Below are positions 18,320 through 27,625 of a DNA stretch of 64,000 nt, one piece after another (positions within the stretch are counted from its first letter, which is position 1; each line of letters begins with the position of its first letter). The position numbers and the translations under genes were made by a program. The stretch lies in the NCBI RefSeq assembly GCF_004571025.1, contig NZ_SPQT01000028.1, forward strand, positions 62,001 to 126,000, in the 5' to 3' direction. The stretch comes from Bradyrhizobium niftali. Its GTDB lineage: Bacteria > Pseudomonadota > Alphaproteobacteria > Rhizobiales > Xanthobacteraceae. The notes under the pieces were generated by a model that saw nothing but the letters and a program-made list of their open reading frames with translations, had not been told where the DNA came from and ran no database searches.

Positions 18320-18736
18320 ATGCGTCACGGCAAGGTTCATCGGAAGCTCAACCGCACGGCCGAGCACCGCAGGGCGATGTTCGCCAACATGGCAGCCGCG
18401 CTGATCAAGCACGAGCAGATCGTCACCACGCTCCCGAAGGCGAAGGAATTGCGCCCGATCGTGGAGAAGCTGGTCACCCTCGGCAAGAAGGGCGGGCTGT
18501 CCATGCGCCGCCAGGCCATCTCCGAGATGCGCGACAAGGATCAGGTCAGGAAGCTGTTCGACGTGCTGGCGACCCGTTACAAGGACCGCCAGGGCGGCTA
18601 CACCCGCATCATCAAGGCCGGCTTCCGCTACGGCGACAACGCCGCGATGGCCGTGATCGAGTTCGTCGATCGCGACGTCGATGCCAAGGGCCAGGATTCC
18701 GGTCCGGTGCAGGAGAAGGAAGCCGAGGCGGCGTAA
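18320..18736 (+). CDS. rplQ: 50S ribosomal protein L17
   Basis: L17 is a 50S assembly protein near the tunnel exit. The 138-residue protein has MRHGKVHRKLNRTAEHRRAM, MAAALIKHEQIVTTLPKAKE and GDNAAMAVIEFVDRD. Its C-terminal tail (GQDSGPVQEKEAEAA) is an alphaproteobacterial-type extension. A clear terminator follows 26 bases after the stop and closes the whole ribosomal cluster. Confidence 0.98.
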   Translation: MRHGKVHRKLNRTAEHRRAMFANMAAALIKHEQIVTTLPKAKELRPIVEKLVTLGKKGGLSMRRQAISEMRDKDQVRKLFDVLATRYKDRQGGYTRIIKAGFRYGDNAAMAVIEFVDRDVDAKGQDSGPVQEKEAEAA

Positions 18737-18761
18737 GCCGTTTCAGCGGGTACGGAATTGA

Positions 18762-18793
18762 AAGCGGCGCCCTCGGGCGCCGCTTTTGTTTTT
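18762..18793 (+). terminator. Rho-independent terminator after rplQ
   Basis: A ten-base perfect stem (AAGCGGCGCC/GGCGCCGCTT) with a CTCG loop is followed by TTTTGTTTTT. It ends the ribosomal protein transcript and faces the convergent 18817 gene. Confidence 0.95.
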
Positions 18794-18816
18794 GGGGCTG
18801 GCGAAGATCGGCGAGA

Positions 18817-19794
18817 CTATTCTTCCTTGATCCCCGCCCTTTGCGCGATCCCCTTCATCTCGGCGGTCTCCTTGCCGATGGCTCCCGCCCAATCGCTGTA
18901 GCGCGTGAAGCCTGGTTCGAAGCCGACCTTGGTGAAGCGCTCGATGACGGAAGGGCTGTTGATGATCTCCTCCAGCGTCGCCGACAGCTTGTCGCGAACG
19001 GCCGGCGGCAGCCCCTTGGGCGCGACCACCGCGCCCCAGGACGCGAAGTCGATGTTGCCATAGCCGAGTTCGGCAAGCGTCGGCACGTCGGGCAGGTAGG
19101 ACGTGCGTTTGCCCGAGAACACCGCGAGCACCTTGACGGTGCCGGCCTCGATCTGCGGCTTCACGGCGATCACGGTGTCGACGTGGTACTGAATGTGCTT
19201 GCCGATGAGGTCGTTCATCGCCGGTGCACTGCCCTTGTAGGGCAGGTGGACCATCTTGACCCCGGCACTCGACTTGAACAGCTCGCCGGCGAAATGCGAG
19301 ACGGTCGCGACGCCGAAGGATGCGAGCGACAGCTTGTCGGGATTGGCCTTCGCTTCGGCGACCAGCGAGGCCACGTCGTTGACCGGATTGTCCTTGTAGG
19401 TGACCAGCGCCAGCGTGATCTTGCCGACCTGGCCGAGCGGCTCGAAATCCTTGGCCGCGTCGTAAGGCACGCTTTCCTTCACGGCTGCCGGCAGCGTGAA
19501 GCTCGAGTTCGAGCTGAAGAACAGGGTGTATCCGTCAGGCGCCGAGCGCGCGACTTCCTTGGCCGCGATGGTGGTGCCGCCCCCGGGACGGTTCATGATG
19601 ATCACGGGCTTGCCGAGCCGCGTCTCCAGCTCGCTGCCGATGATGCGCGCGACCACGTCGGAAGCGCCGCCCGGCGGGAAGGGGCAGATCAATTGCAACG
19701 ATTTCTCAGGATAGACCGCTTGAGCCGGCGCGAGCGAATTGCCGCCCATCAAGCCGACCAGTCCGAGGAAAATCGTGAGAGCCGTTCGCTTCAT
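18817..19794 (-). CDS. Bug/TctC-family tripartite tricarboxylate transporter substrate-binding protein
   Basis: Proteins of this family are periplasmic receptors that bind carboxylates for TTT transporters, though many are orphans. The 325-residue protein has a signal peptide (MKRTALTIFLGLVGLMGG, cleavage after AQA), the family start YPEKSLQLICPFPPGGASD, the NRPGGGTTIAAKEVA motif and PYDAAKDFEPLGQV. No TctA/TctB membrane genes are nearby, so it is an orphan receptor whose ligand cannot be read from sequence. A 186-base gap separates it from the divergent SDR gene. Confidence 0.92.
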   Translation of the reverse strand: MKRTALTIFLGLVGLMGGNSLAPAQAVYPEKSLQLICPFPPGGASDVVARIIGSELETRLGKPVIIMNRPGGGTTIAAKEVARSAPDGYTLFFSSNSSFTLPAAVKESVPYDAAKDFEPLGQVGKITLALVTYKDNPVNDVASLVAEAKANPDKLSLASFGVATVSHFAGELFKSSAGVKMVHLPYKGSAPAMNDLIGKHIQYHVDTVIAVKPQIEAGTVKVLAVFSGKRTSYLPDVPTLAELGYGNIDFASWGAVVAPKGLPPAVRDKLSATLEEIINSPSVIERFTKVGFEPGFTRYSDWAGAIGKETAEMKGIAQRAGIKEE

Positions 19795-19980
19795 CGCATA
19801 ATTCTTCCGTGTTCACATGAGACGCCGTGCTGCTAGCAATAATCGTTCCAGCAGCGGTTCAGGCAGGGTGTCTACGTTGTCGCAGGAAAAGTGCTCGGCG
19901 TCTCACTGATTGGTGAGCGCCGATTGCGGCACGATCCGCCGCGCCCGATATTCGCATCATCGATCTGATGGAGATACTAC

Positions 19981-20769
19981 ATGAATATCGACCTTTCCGG
20001 AAAAACTGCACTGGTGACCGGCTCGACCGCCGGCATCGGCCACGCGATTGCCAAGGGCCTTGCCGCCTCGGGCGCGAGCGTCGTGATCAACGGGCGCGGC
20101 CAGGACAAGGTCGATGCCGCCGTGCGCAAGCTGGAAGCGGCGGGTGGCAAGGTGCGCGGCATCGCTGCCGACGTGTCGACCGCTTCGGGCTGCAAGGCGC
20201 TCGTGTCCGCACTGCCGGAGGTCGACATCCTCATCAACAATGCCGGGATCTTCGAGCCAAAGGACTTTTTCGAGATCCCCGACGAGGACTGGAGCCGCTT
20301 CTTCGAGGTCAACGTCATGAGCGGCGTGCGGCTGTCGCGCGCGTATCTGAAGGCCATGCTCAAGCGCAACTGGGGCCGCATCGTCTTCATCTCCTCGGAA
20401 TCCGGCCTCAACATTCCCGTCGAGATGATTCACTACGGCATGAGCAAGACCGCCCAGCTCTCGGTCGGGCGCGGCCTGGCGCAGCTCACCCGCGGCACCG
20501 GCGTCACCGTCAATTCCGTGCTGCCGGGGCCGACCATGTCGGAGGGCGTCGAGACCTTCGTAAAGGATCTCGCGAAACAAAACGGTCAGTCGGTGGATGA
20601 AGCCGCAGCCAATTTCGTCAAGCAGCATCGCCCGAGCTCGCTGATCCAGCGCTTCGCCAGCGTCGACGAGATCGCCAACATGGTGGTCTATGTTGCGTCG
20701 AAGGAAGCGTCCGCGACCAACGGCGCGGCGTTGCGCGCGGAAGGCGGCATCGTCAACACGATTGCCTGA
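19981..20769 (+). CDS. SDR-family NAD(P)-dependent oxidoreductase
   Basis: Classical short-chain dehydrogenase of 262 residues. Visible are the cofactor glycine motif TGSTAGIGHAIA (13-24), NNAG (ILINNAGIF), the catalytic serine in FISSESG and the YGMSK tetrad. The insert with QNGQSVDEAAANF and the end ALRAEGGIVNTIA fit a Rossmann enzyme of unknown substrate. A DUF1330 gene follows ten bases downstream, implying one transcript. Confidence 0.93.
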   Translation: MNIDLSGKTALVTGSTAGIGHAIAKGLAASGASVVINGRGQDKVDAAVRKLEAAGGKVRGIAADVSTASGCKALVSALPEVDILINNAGIFEPKDFFEIPDEDWSRFFEVNVMSGVRLSRAYLKAMLKRNWGRIVFISSESGLNIPVEMIHYGMSKTAQLSVGRGLAQLTRGTGVTVNSVLPGPTMSEGVETFVKDLAKQNGQSVDEAAANFVKQHRPSSLIQRFASVDEIANMVVYVASKEASATNGAALRAEGGIVNTIA

Positions 20770-20779
20770 GGCGACGCAG

Positions 20780-21076
20780 ATGCCAGCCTATGTGATCTCC
20801 GAGGTCGAGGTGCGCGACAGGAGTGCGATGGAGGCCTATCGTGCGCTTGCGGCGCAGACGATCGTGCAATACGGCGGCCGCTACCTCGCCCGCGGCGGGG
20901 CCGCCGAGGTGGTGGAGGGCGGCCCGCCGCCGAAGACCATCATCATCGTCGAGTTTCCGTCGATGGCACGGGCGCGCGAATGGTACGCGTCGGCGGAATA
21001 TGCCGCGGCGTTGAAGCTGCGGCAGACGGCGCTGGAGCGGCGGCTGATGTTCGTCGAGGGCGCGGCGGAATCGTAG
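20780..21076 (+). CDS. DUF1330 family protein
   Basis: A 98-residue ferredoxin-fold protein starting MPAYVISEVEVRDRSAME, with IVQYGGRYLARGGAAEVVEGG (in part) and VEFPSMARAREWYAS, the typical DUF1330 pattern. Function is unknown; related dimers act as small enzymes or binding proteins. It sits ten bases after the SDR gene. The TAG stop is the first codon of a dispersed palindromic repeat. Confidence 0.9.
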   Translation: MPAYVISEVEVRDRSAMEAYRALAAQTIVQYGGRYLARGGAAEVVEGGPPPKTIIIVEFPSMARAREWYASAEYAAALKLRQTALERRLMFVEGAAES

Positions 21077-21190
21077 GGTGGGTTAGCCCCGCGGGTTGCG
21101 CGAAGCGCAAACCGCTAGGCGTAACCCACCTCTTCTGTTGCCGCGGAGGGGGGACGTGGTGGGTTACGCCTTCGGCTATCCCACCCTACG
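21074..21190. repeat. Palindromic repeat TAGGGTGGGTTA type (copy 1)
   Basis: The ends TAGGGTGGG and CCCACCCTA are inverted; inner arms GCGTAACCCACC and GGTGGGTTACGC also pair. Related copies are at 40930-41030 and 55640-55730. It begins with the stop codon of the DUF1330 gene and ends ten bases before the next gene. Confidence 0.85.
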
Positions 21191-21199
21191 AGGCCTCTG

Positions 21200-22213
21200 C
21201 TACCACCCCTCCAGCACGATCTTGCCGCGCGACTTGCCGCTCTCGAGCAGCGCGTGCGCGCGCTTGAGGTTGGCCGCGTTGATCGTGCCGAAGGTCTGGT
21301 CGAGCGTGGTGCGCAGCACGCCCTTGTCGATGAGATCGGCGACGTCATTGAGCAGATGATGCTGTGCGATCATGTCGGGCGTCTGGAACGAGGAGCGCGT
21401 GAACATCGATTCCCAGTGCACCGAGATCGCCTTGCCCTTGAACGTGCTCATGGTGAACTCGGGCGGATCGTCGATCAGGCCGAACCGGCCTTGCGGCGCC
21501 ATCAACTCGGCGATCGCCTTGTAGTGCTGATCGGTGAAGGTGAGGCTCGCCACCAGCGCCACCGGCGGCAGCTTGAGCTTCTCGATCTGCTCCTTCATCG
21601 GCTTGCCATGGTCGATCACCGCATGCGCGCCGAGATCGAGGCACCATTTCTGCGACTCCGGCCGTGTCGCGGTCGCGAGCACCGTCAGCCCGGTGAGGCG
21701 GCGGGCAAGCTGGATCAGGATCGAGCCGACGCCGCCGGCGCCGCCCGTGATCAGCAGCGTGCGCGGATCGACGCTCTTGCCCGGAACCGCGCCGAGCCGG
21801 TCGAACAGCAACTCCCACGCGGTGATGGAGGTGAGGGGGAGGGCGGCGGCTTGCGCGAACGACAGACTCTTCGGCTTGTTGCCGACGATGCGCTCGTCGA
21901 CCAGGTGGAATTCGGAGTTGGTGCCCGGACGCTGGATCGAACCCGCGTAGAACACCTCGTCGCCCGGCTTGAACAGCGTGACCTCGGGGCCGACGGCGTC
22001 GACCACGCCCGCTGCGTCATAACCCAAGATCTTCGTCTCGCCCTCGGGCGGCGCGGCCCGCTTGCGCACCTTGTAATCGACCGGATTGGCCGAGATCGCC
22101 TTCACGGCGACGCGGATGTCGCGTCCCTTTGGCTCGGGTTTTGCGGTCTCGAAATCGATCAACGCGTCCTGATCCTCGATTGGAAGCGACTTCTTGTAGC
22201 CGACGGCCTTCAT
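21200..22213 (-). CDS. Zinc-binding alcohol dehydrogenase family protein (quinone oxidoreductase type)
   Basis: A 337-residue medium-chain reductase. It shows the GroES-like domain (MKAVGYKKSLPIED, ISANPVDYKVRKR, GYDAAGVVDAVG, FKPGDEVFYAG) and the Rossmann segment LLITGGAGGVGSILIQLA. The zinc-ligand cysteines of true alcohol dehydrogenases are absent, so an NADPH:quinone or enone reductase role is likely (inference). It is divergent from an HxlR-type regulator, a common arrangement for quinone- or aldehyde-stress enzymes. Confidence 0.93.
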   Translation of the reverse strand: MKAVGYKKSLPIEDQDALIDFETAKPEPKGRDIRVAVKAISANPVDYKVRKRAAPPEGETKILGYDAAGVVDAVGPEVTLFKPGDEVFYAGSIQRPGTNSEFHLVDERIVGNKPKSLSFAQAAALPLTSITAWELLFDRLGAVPGKSVDPRTLLITGGAGGVGSILIQLARRLTGLTVLATATRPESQKWCLDLGAHAVIDHGKPMKEQIEKLKLPPVALVASLTFTDQHYKAIAELMAPQGRFGLIDDPPEFTMSTFKGKAISVHWESMFTRSSFQTPDMIAQHHLLNDVADLIDKGVLRTTLDQTFGTINAANLKRAHALLESGKSRGKIVLEGW

Positions 22214-22338
22214 GGCTTGTCTCCATCAGATGGCGCGCAGCTTGTGATGTGCGCCCGGCCTGCTAACTGTCCCGCTGGTCCCGGTTTGGCAAGTACTGTA
22301 AATTCGGGGTCTGTTTGGATACTATTGGAAAAACACGC
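22214..22338. promoter_or_regulatory. Divergent promoter region, quinone oxidoreductase / HxlR
   Basis: This 125-base gap holds both promoters. An AGTACT palindrome at 22292-22297 inside AAGTACTGTAAA and a second TACT at 22320-22323 are the only operator-like features I see; HxlR/DUF24 sites in other bacteria often contain TACT or AGTA half-sites. Assignment is tentative. Confidence 0.3.
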
Positions 22339-22722
22339 ATGAAACGGCGAGATTTTACCCGGCGTCCCGGCTGCTCGGTCGAGGCGACGCTGGACCTGAT
22401 CGACGGCAAGTGGAAGGGCGTGATCCTCTACCACCTCCAGGACGGCACCCAGCGCTTCGGCGAGCTACGCCGCCGGATGCCCGGGATCACCCAGCGCATG
22501 CTGACAAAACAGCTTCGCGCGCTGGAGGAGGACAATCTCGTCATCCGCAAGGTCTATGCCGAAGTGCCGCCGCGGGTGGAGTATTGCCTCTCCGAACTCG
22601 GCGAGAGCCTCAGGCCGGTGATCGATATCCTGAAGGTGTGGGGCGAGAGCCACCAGCAGCGGCTGTCCTGCGCGCCGGCGCCCGAGGCGGAACCGGTCAA
22701 GAAGCCGAAGCGAGCCGCGTAG
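22339..22722 (+). CDS. HxlR/DUF24-family transcriptional regulator
   Basis: Winged-helix regulator of 127 residues from the ATG giving MKRRDFTRRPGCSVEATLDL; a TTG eight codons upstream is a weaker start. The family core is intact: GKWKGVILYHL, FGELRRRMPGITQRMLTKQLRALEED (in part) and RVEYCLSELGESL. The N-terminal Cys in RPGCSVE is the redox-sensing position of YodB/QorR-type members. Being divergent from a quinone oxidoreductase gene, it probably represses that gene until electrophiles modify the cysteine (inference). Confidence 0.9.
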   Translation: MKRRDFTRRPGCSVEATLDLIDGKWKGVILYHLQDGTQRFGELRRRMPGITQRMLTKQLRALEEDNLVIRKVYAEVPPRVEYCLSELGESLRPVIDILKVWGESHQQRLSCAPAPEAEPVKKPKRAA

Positions 22723-22749
22723 GGAGAGGTTGGCCGCCAAGCTCTCGGT

Positions 22750-22883
22750 GTCGTCCCGGCGAAGGCCGGGACCCATAACCACATAGGCACGTTGTGACGC
22801 GAGCCGGCAACTCCGAGCCTTCGCCAAACTACTCCCTGTGGCTATGGGTCCCGGGTTCGCGCATTCGCGCGCCCCGGGACGAC
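22750..22883. repeat. Palindromic repeat, GTCGTCCCGG / CCGGGACGAC ends
   Basis: The ends GTCGTCCCGG and CCCGGGACGAC are inverted, with inner GGGACCCATAACCACA and TGTGGCTATGGGTCCC partly pairing. It fills the gap between the convergent HxlR and porin genes. Confidence 0.75.
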
Positions 22884-22887
22884 GAGT

Positions 22888-24519
22888 TCAGAACGCGAAC
22901 TGCGTGCGCATCGCCACGGCGTCGAACTTCGAGCCGACATCGGCGGTCGAGACCGGCGAGGCCTGCCGCGACACCGTGCCATGCAGATAGTCGAGCATGA
23001 AGCGGACGTTGCCGTTGACGTACCAGTTGAGCGCCAGCGTGTAGACGGTCTGCCGTCCGCCGGCGATGCCCGCGGCGGATGCCAGCTGATTATTCAAATC
23101 CATAGTGGAATAGCGACCGGCGATCTCCCAGGCGCCCCAGCCACCGCCATCGAGCGAGAACGGATGATCGGGCTTGACGCCGCCATAGGCGGCGTTCGCT
23201 GGATTGTACTTGCGCGATTCCCCGGTCAAGACGTAGGCCGCTTCCGCGTAGCCGCCCTGGAATTTCAGGTTTGGCGCTCCGATTAACGGCACGCTGGTGT
23301 TCGCGTTGCGATCGATGTTGAACCAGTAGTATTCGCCCTGGAGGAACAGCGATCCATAGGTCGCGGCGGCTTCGACACCATAAACCTGGGCGCCCGAGAC
23401 ATTGGCAATCGCACCGGTCGAGATCAGCGTCGTGGGATCGATGCGCAGCTCGGGACGATCGCTGAGCGTGAGTGTTTGCGTGTTGGCGACCAGATTGCGC
23501 GGCGGCTGAATCAGCCACTGTGCGTCGCCTCCGAGATGCACCGAGTAGTCATTGCCGCTGACGATCTGGCCTGCAACGCGGGCCGTCGCGCCGTATTGCT
23601 CGCTGGTGCCGGGAGGTGAGACGCTGGACGCTGAGTGAATCGCACCCGTGGTCGGGCCAGTCACGTACGCGCCGGCCCAGAACACGTCGTTGTACCAGCG
23701 CGCGCCGACTGCAGAACGGAAGTCGCCGGCGGCGATGTTTTGCGCGATGACACCGACCGAAGCCCTTTCCATGAAAGGAAGATCGTTGGAGCTCATGGAT
23801 TCATCCATGGTCCAGGCAAGGTCCATAATGCCGGCTTCGATCGCCATCTTGCCGCCGAACGGCTTCAGCCCCGTGTAGCTGATATAGGCGTTCTCGATGC
23901 CGGACGTGCCTCCGCCGGGCAGGAAGCCGACAGGGGTCGCGCCGGCGGCGCCGGTGCCGCCAAAGCCGTCGGACGAGCCGCCGAAATCGTAGATCAGCGC
24001 GAAATTCCAGTCGTTGAAGAATTTGCCGGCAAGACCGATGCGCGCGCGGCGGACGTTCTCGCCGCTGTCGAGCTTCTGCGGCACGGTGGCCGCGGTGTTG
24101 GGACGATAATCATAGCCGCCGACATCCCAATGTACGCGGCCGGTGATGCCGACGCAGTTCGCCCCATCGGCAGTACAGATGGTCGGCCGGTTGTTCGGCA
24201 TCGTCACGACGACGCCGGATGCGGGTGCCGGTCCCTTGAGCGGGATTGCAGCGTTGGCATTGGCCACGACCGCCTTCGCCTCCGAGCGCGCTTCGGCTTT
24301 GGCCTCGGCCTTCGCCTCGGCCTTGGCTTTCGCCGTGGCCGCCGTGTTCGCCGCGGTCTGGCTCTGGAGCTTGTCGAGCTTCTGCTCCAGCATCTTCAGC
24401 TGCTGCTTCAGCAGCGCGATCTCCTGCTCGCTGCTGCTTGCCGATTGGGCCTGGGCCGGTGCGGCCGCGAGTACACCGGCGAGACCAATCGCCGTGGCTG
24501 CAATTCTTCTCCTGCTCAT
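22888..24519 (-). CDS. OprP/OprO-like porin with N-terminal coiled coil
   Basis: Outer-membrane porin of 543 residues. The ATG at 24519 has a GGAGGCGTGAC RBS and gives MSRRRIAATAIGLAGVLAAA, a signal peptide cut after AQAQ. Then comes a coiled coil (EQEIALLKQQLKMLEQKLD) and an Ala/Lys/Glu repeat (AKAEAKAEAKAEARSEAKA) of about 20 residues. The barrel has ENVRRARIGLAGKFFNDWNF, many alternating strands and ends in Phe (AMRTQFAF), the BamA recognition end. The N-terminal segment probably trimerises or spans the periplasm, as in similar rhizobial porins (inference). Confidence 0.88.
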   Translation of the reverse strand: MSRRRIAATAIGLAGVLAAAPAQAQSASSSEQEIALLKQQLKMLEQKLDKLQSQTAANTAATAKAKAEAKAEAKAEARSEAKAVVANANAAIPLKGPAPASGVVVTMPNNRPTICTADGANCVGITGRVHWDVGGYDYRPNTAATVPQKLDSGENVRRARIGLAGKFFNDWNFALIYDFGGSSDGFGGTGAAGATPVGFLPGGGTSGIENAYISYTGLKPFGGKMAIEAGIMDLAWTMDESMSSNDLPFMERASVGVIAQNIAAGDFRSAVGARWYNDVFWAGAYVTGPTTGAIHSASSVSPPGTSEQYGATARVAGQIVSGNDYSVHLGGDAQWLIQPPRNLVANTQTLTLSDRPELRIDPTTLISTGAIANVSGAQVYGVEAAATYGSLFLQGEYYWFNIDRNANTSVPLIGAPNLKFQGGYAEAAYVLTGESRKYNPANAAYGGVKPDHPFSLDGGGWGAWEIAGRYSTMDLNNQLASAAGIAGGRQTVYTLALNWYVNGNVRFMLDYLHGTVSRQASPVSTADVGSKFDAVAMRTQFAF

Positions 24520-24832
24520 GTCACGCCTCCATCGTTTGACGAACTTCCCCAAGTCGCAAGCGGAGAGCCTAGGAACGATCGATGACTGCCCCGCGACGGC
24601 GCACCCCGGTTGCGTGGTTCCCACTGATGCAAATTCGCCGCAACCGAATCCGCCTTGCATCACAATGCAAGATGACGCGCATCATGCCAATCCGCAGCGC
24701 CGGGCAAATTGCCATTTCTTACGCGGGGCGTGCATGCGGCAGGCGGCGGAAGGGGATGAATATTGCCGTCCCGCGCCCTTCTATTGGGGGGCGAACGCGC
24801 CTATATTCCGGCGTCTTTTCCAAGAGGTAGGA
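24520..24832. other. 313-base divergent intergenic region, porin / Do protease
   Basis: No ORF with coding character was seen. It contains both promoters and a perfect inverted repeat, CTTGCAT-CACA-ATGCAAG, at 24654-24671, which is the best operator candidate. No clear sigma-70 or RpoE boxes could be assigned. Confidence 0.6.
24654..24671. promoter_or_regulatory. Perfect inverted repeat, candidate operator
   Basis: CTTGCAT and ATGCAAG flank a four-base CACA spacer in the porin/protease intergenic region, 135 bases from the porin start and 162 from the protease start. The symmetry is what a dimeric regulator would need; the protein is not identified. Confidence 0.4.
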
Positions 24833-26235
<1,403 letters not shown>

Positions 26236-26239
<4 letters not shown>

Positions 26240-27573
26240 GTCCGAAGCGACCACAGGAGACGCCAACTCTCTTTGCTGCGGCGGGGCTCGATCAGGAGGC
26301 CCCGCATCCGCTGCCGGACCGGCTGCGCCCGCGCGCGTTGTCGGAGGTCGTCGGCCAGGATCACATCCTCGGCCCCGACGGTGCGCTGACGCGCATGCTG
26401 GAGACGCGCACGCTCGGCTCGCTGGTGTTCTGGGGCCCGCCCGGCACCGGCAAGACCACGGTGGCGCGGCTGCTGGCGGATGCCACCGACCTGCATTTCG
26501 AGCAGATCTCCGCGGTGTTCTCCGGCGTCGCGGACCTGAAGAAGGCCTTCGACGCCGCGCGTGCCCGCCGCGAGATGGGCAAGGGCACACTTCTGTTCGT
26601 CGACGAGGTACACCGCTTCAACCGCGCCCAGCAGGACTCGTTTCTTCCTGTCATGGAAGACGGCACGGTGGTCATGGTCGGCGCCACCACCGAAAACCCG
26701 TCCTTCGAGCTCAACGCGGCGCTTCTGTCGCGTGCGCGCGTGCTGGTGTTTCGCTCCCTCGATGCGGCCGCAATCGAAAAGCTGTTTGCGCATGCCGAGG
26801 AGGTGGAGGGCCGCAAGCTGCCGCTCGATGCGGAAGCACGCGCGGTGCTGGTGCGCATGGCCGACGGCGATGGAAGGGCATCGCTGACGCTCGCCGAAGA
26901 GGTTTGGCGTTCGGCGCGAGCTGATGAGATTTTCAATGCCGCGCAGTTGCAGGATATCCTGCAACGCCGCGCGCCGATCTACGACAAGTCGGCCGACGGT
27001 CATTACAACCTGATCTCGGCGCTGCATAAGTCGGTGCGCGGCTCCGATCCCGACGCCGCGCTGTATTATCTCGCGCGCATGCTTGATGCCGGCGAGGACC
27101 CGCTGTTCCTGGCCCGCCGCGTCGTGCGCATGGCGGTCGAGGACATTGGCCTTGCCGATCCGCAGGCGCTCGTCATCGCCAATGCCGCCAAGGACGCCTT
27201 CGACTTCCTCGGCCATCCCGAGGGCGAGCTCGCCATCGCGCAGGCCGTGGTCTATCTCGCCACTGCGCCGAAATCGAACGCGGTCTACACCGCCTTCGGT
27301 GCCGCCATGCAGACCGCGAAGCAGGCCGGCTCGCTGCTGCCGCCAAAGCACATCCTCAATTCTCCGACCAAGCTGATGAAGTCGGAAGGCTACGGCGCAG
27401 CTTACGAATACGACCACGACGCCCCCGACGCCTTCTCCGGCCAGGATTATTTCCCGGAAGCCCTGGGCCGCCAGACCTTCTACGACCCGCCCGAGCGCGG
27501 TTTCGAGCGGGAGATCAGGAAGCGGCTGGACTATTGGGCCAAGCTGCGGAAGGAGCGGGGCGGCTCGCGCTAG
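26236..27573 (+). CDS. rarA: Replication-associated recombination protein A (RarA/MgsA)
   Basis: AAA+ ATPase acting at stalled replication forks. The 445-residue protein starts inside the protease stop (ATGA). Visible are LPDRLRPRALSEVVGQDHIL, Walker A GPPGTGKTT, Walker B LLFVDEVHRFNRAQQD, sensor 1 GATTENPSFELN, arginine-finger region LLSRARVLVF, and the C-terminal tetramerisation part VRGSDPDAALYYLARML. Some members, such as yeast Mgs1/Wrnip1, add a zinc finger; bacterial RarA and this one do not. The coupling to a protease gene is common in rhizobia (recollection). Confidence 0.96.
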
Positions 27574-27625
27574 AAACGGCCATTTCGCCGTGACGGGAGC
27601 CGGCTTTTAGGGTACGCAGGCAACC

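Noticed and set aside
24143..24832. N-terminal extension of the Do protease back to 24143
   Set aside because: It overlaps the divergent porin gene and would hide the obvious signal peptide and RBS at 24833.
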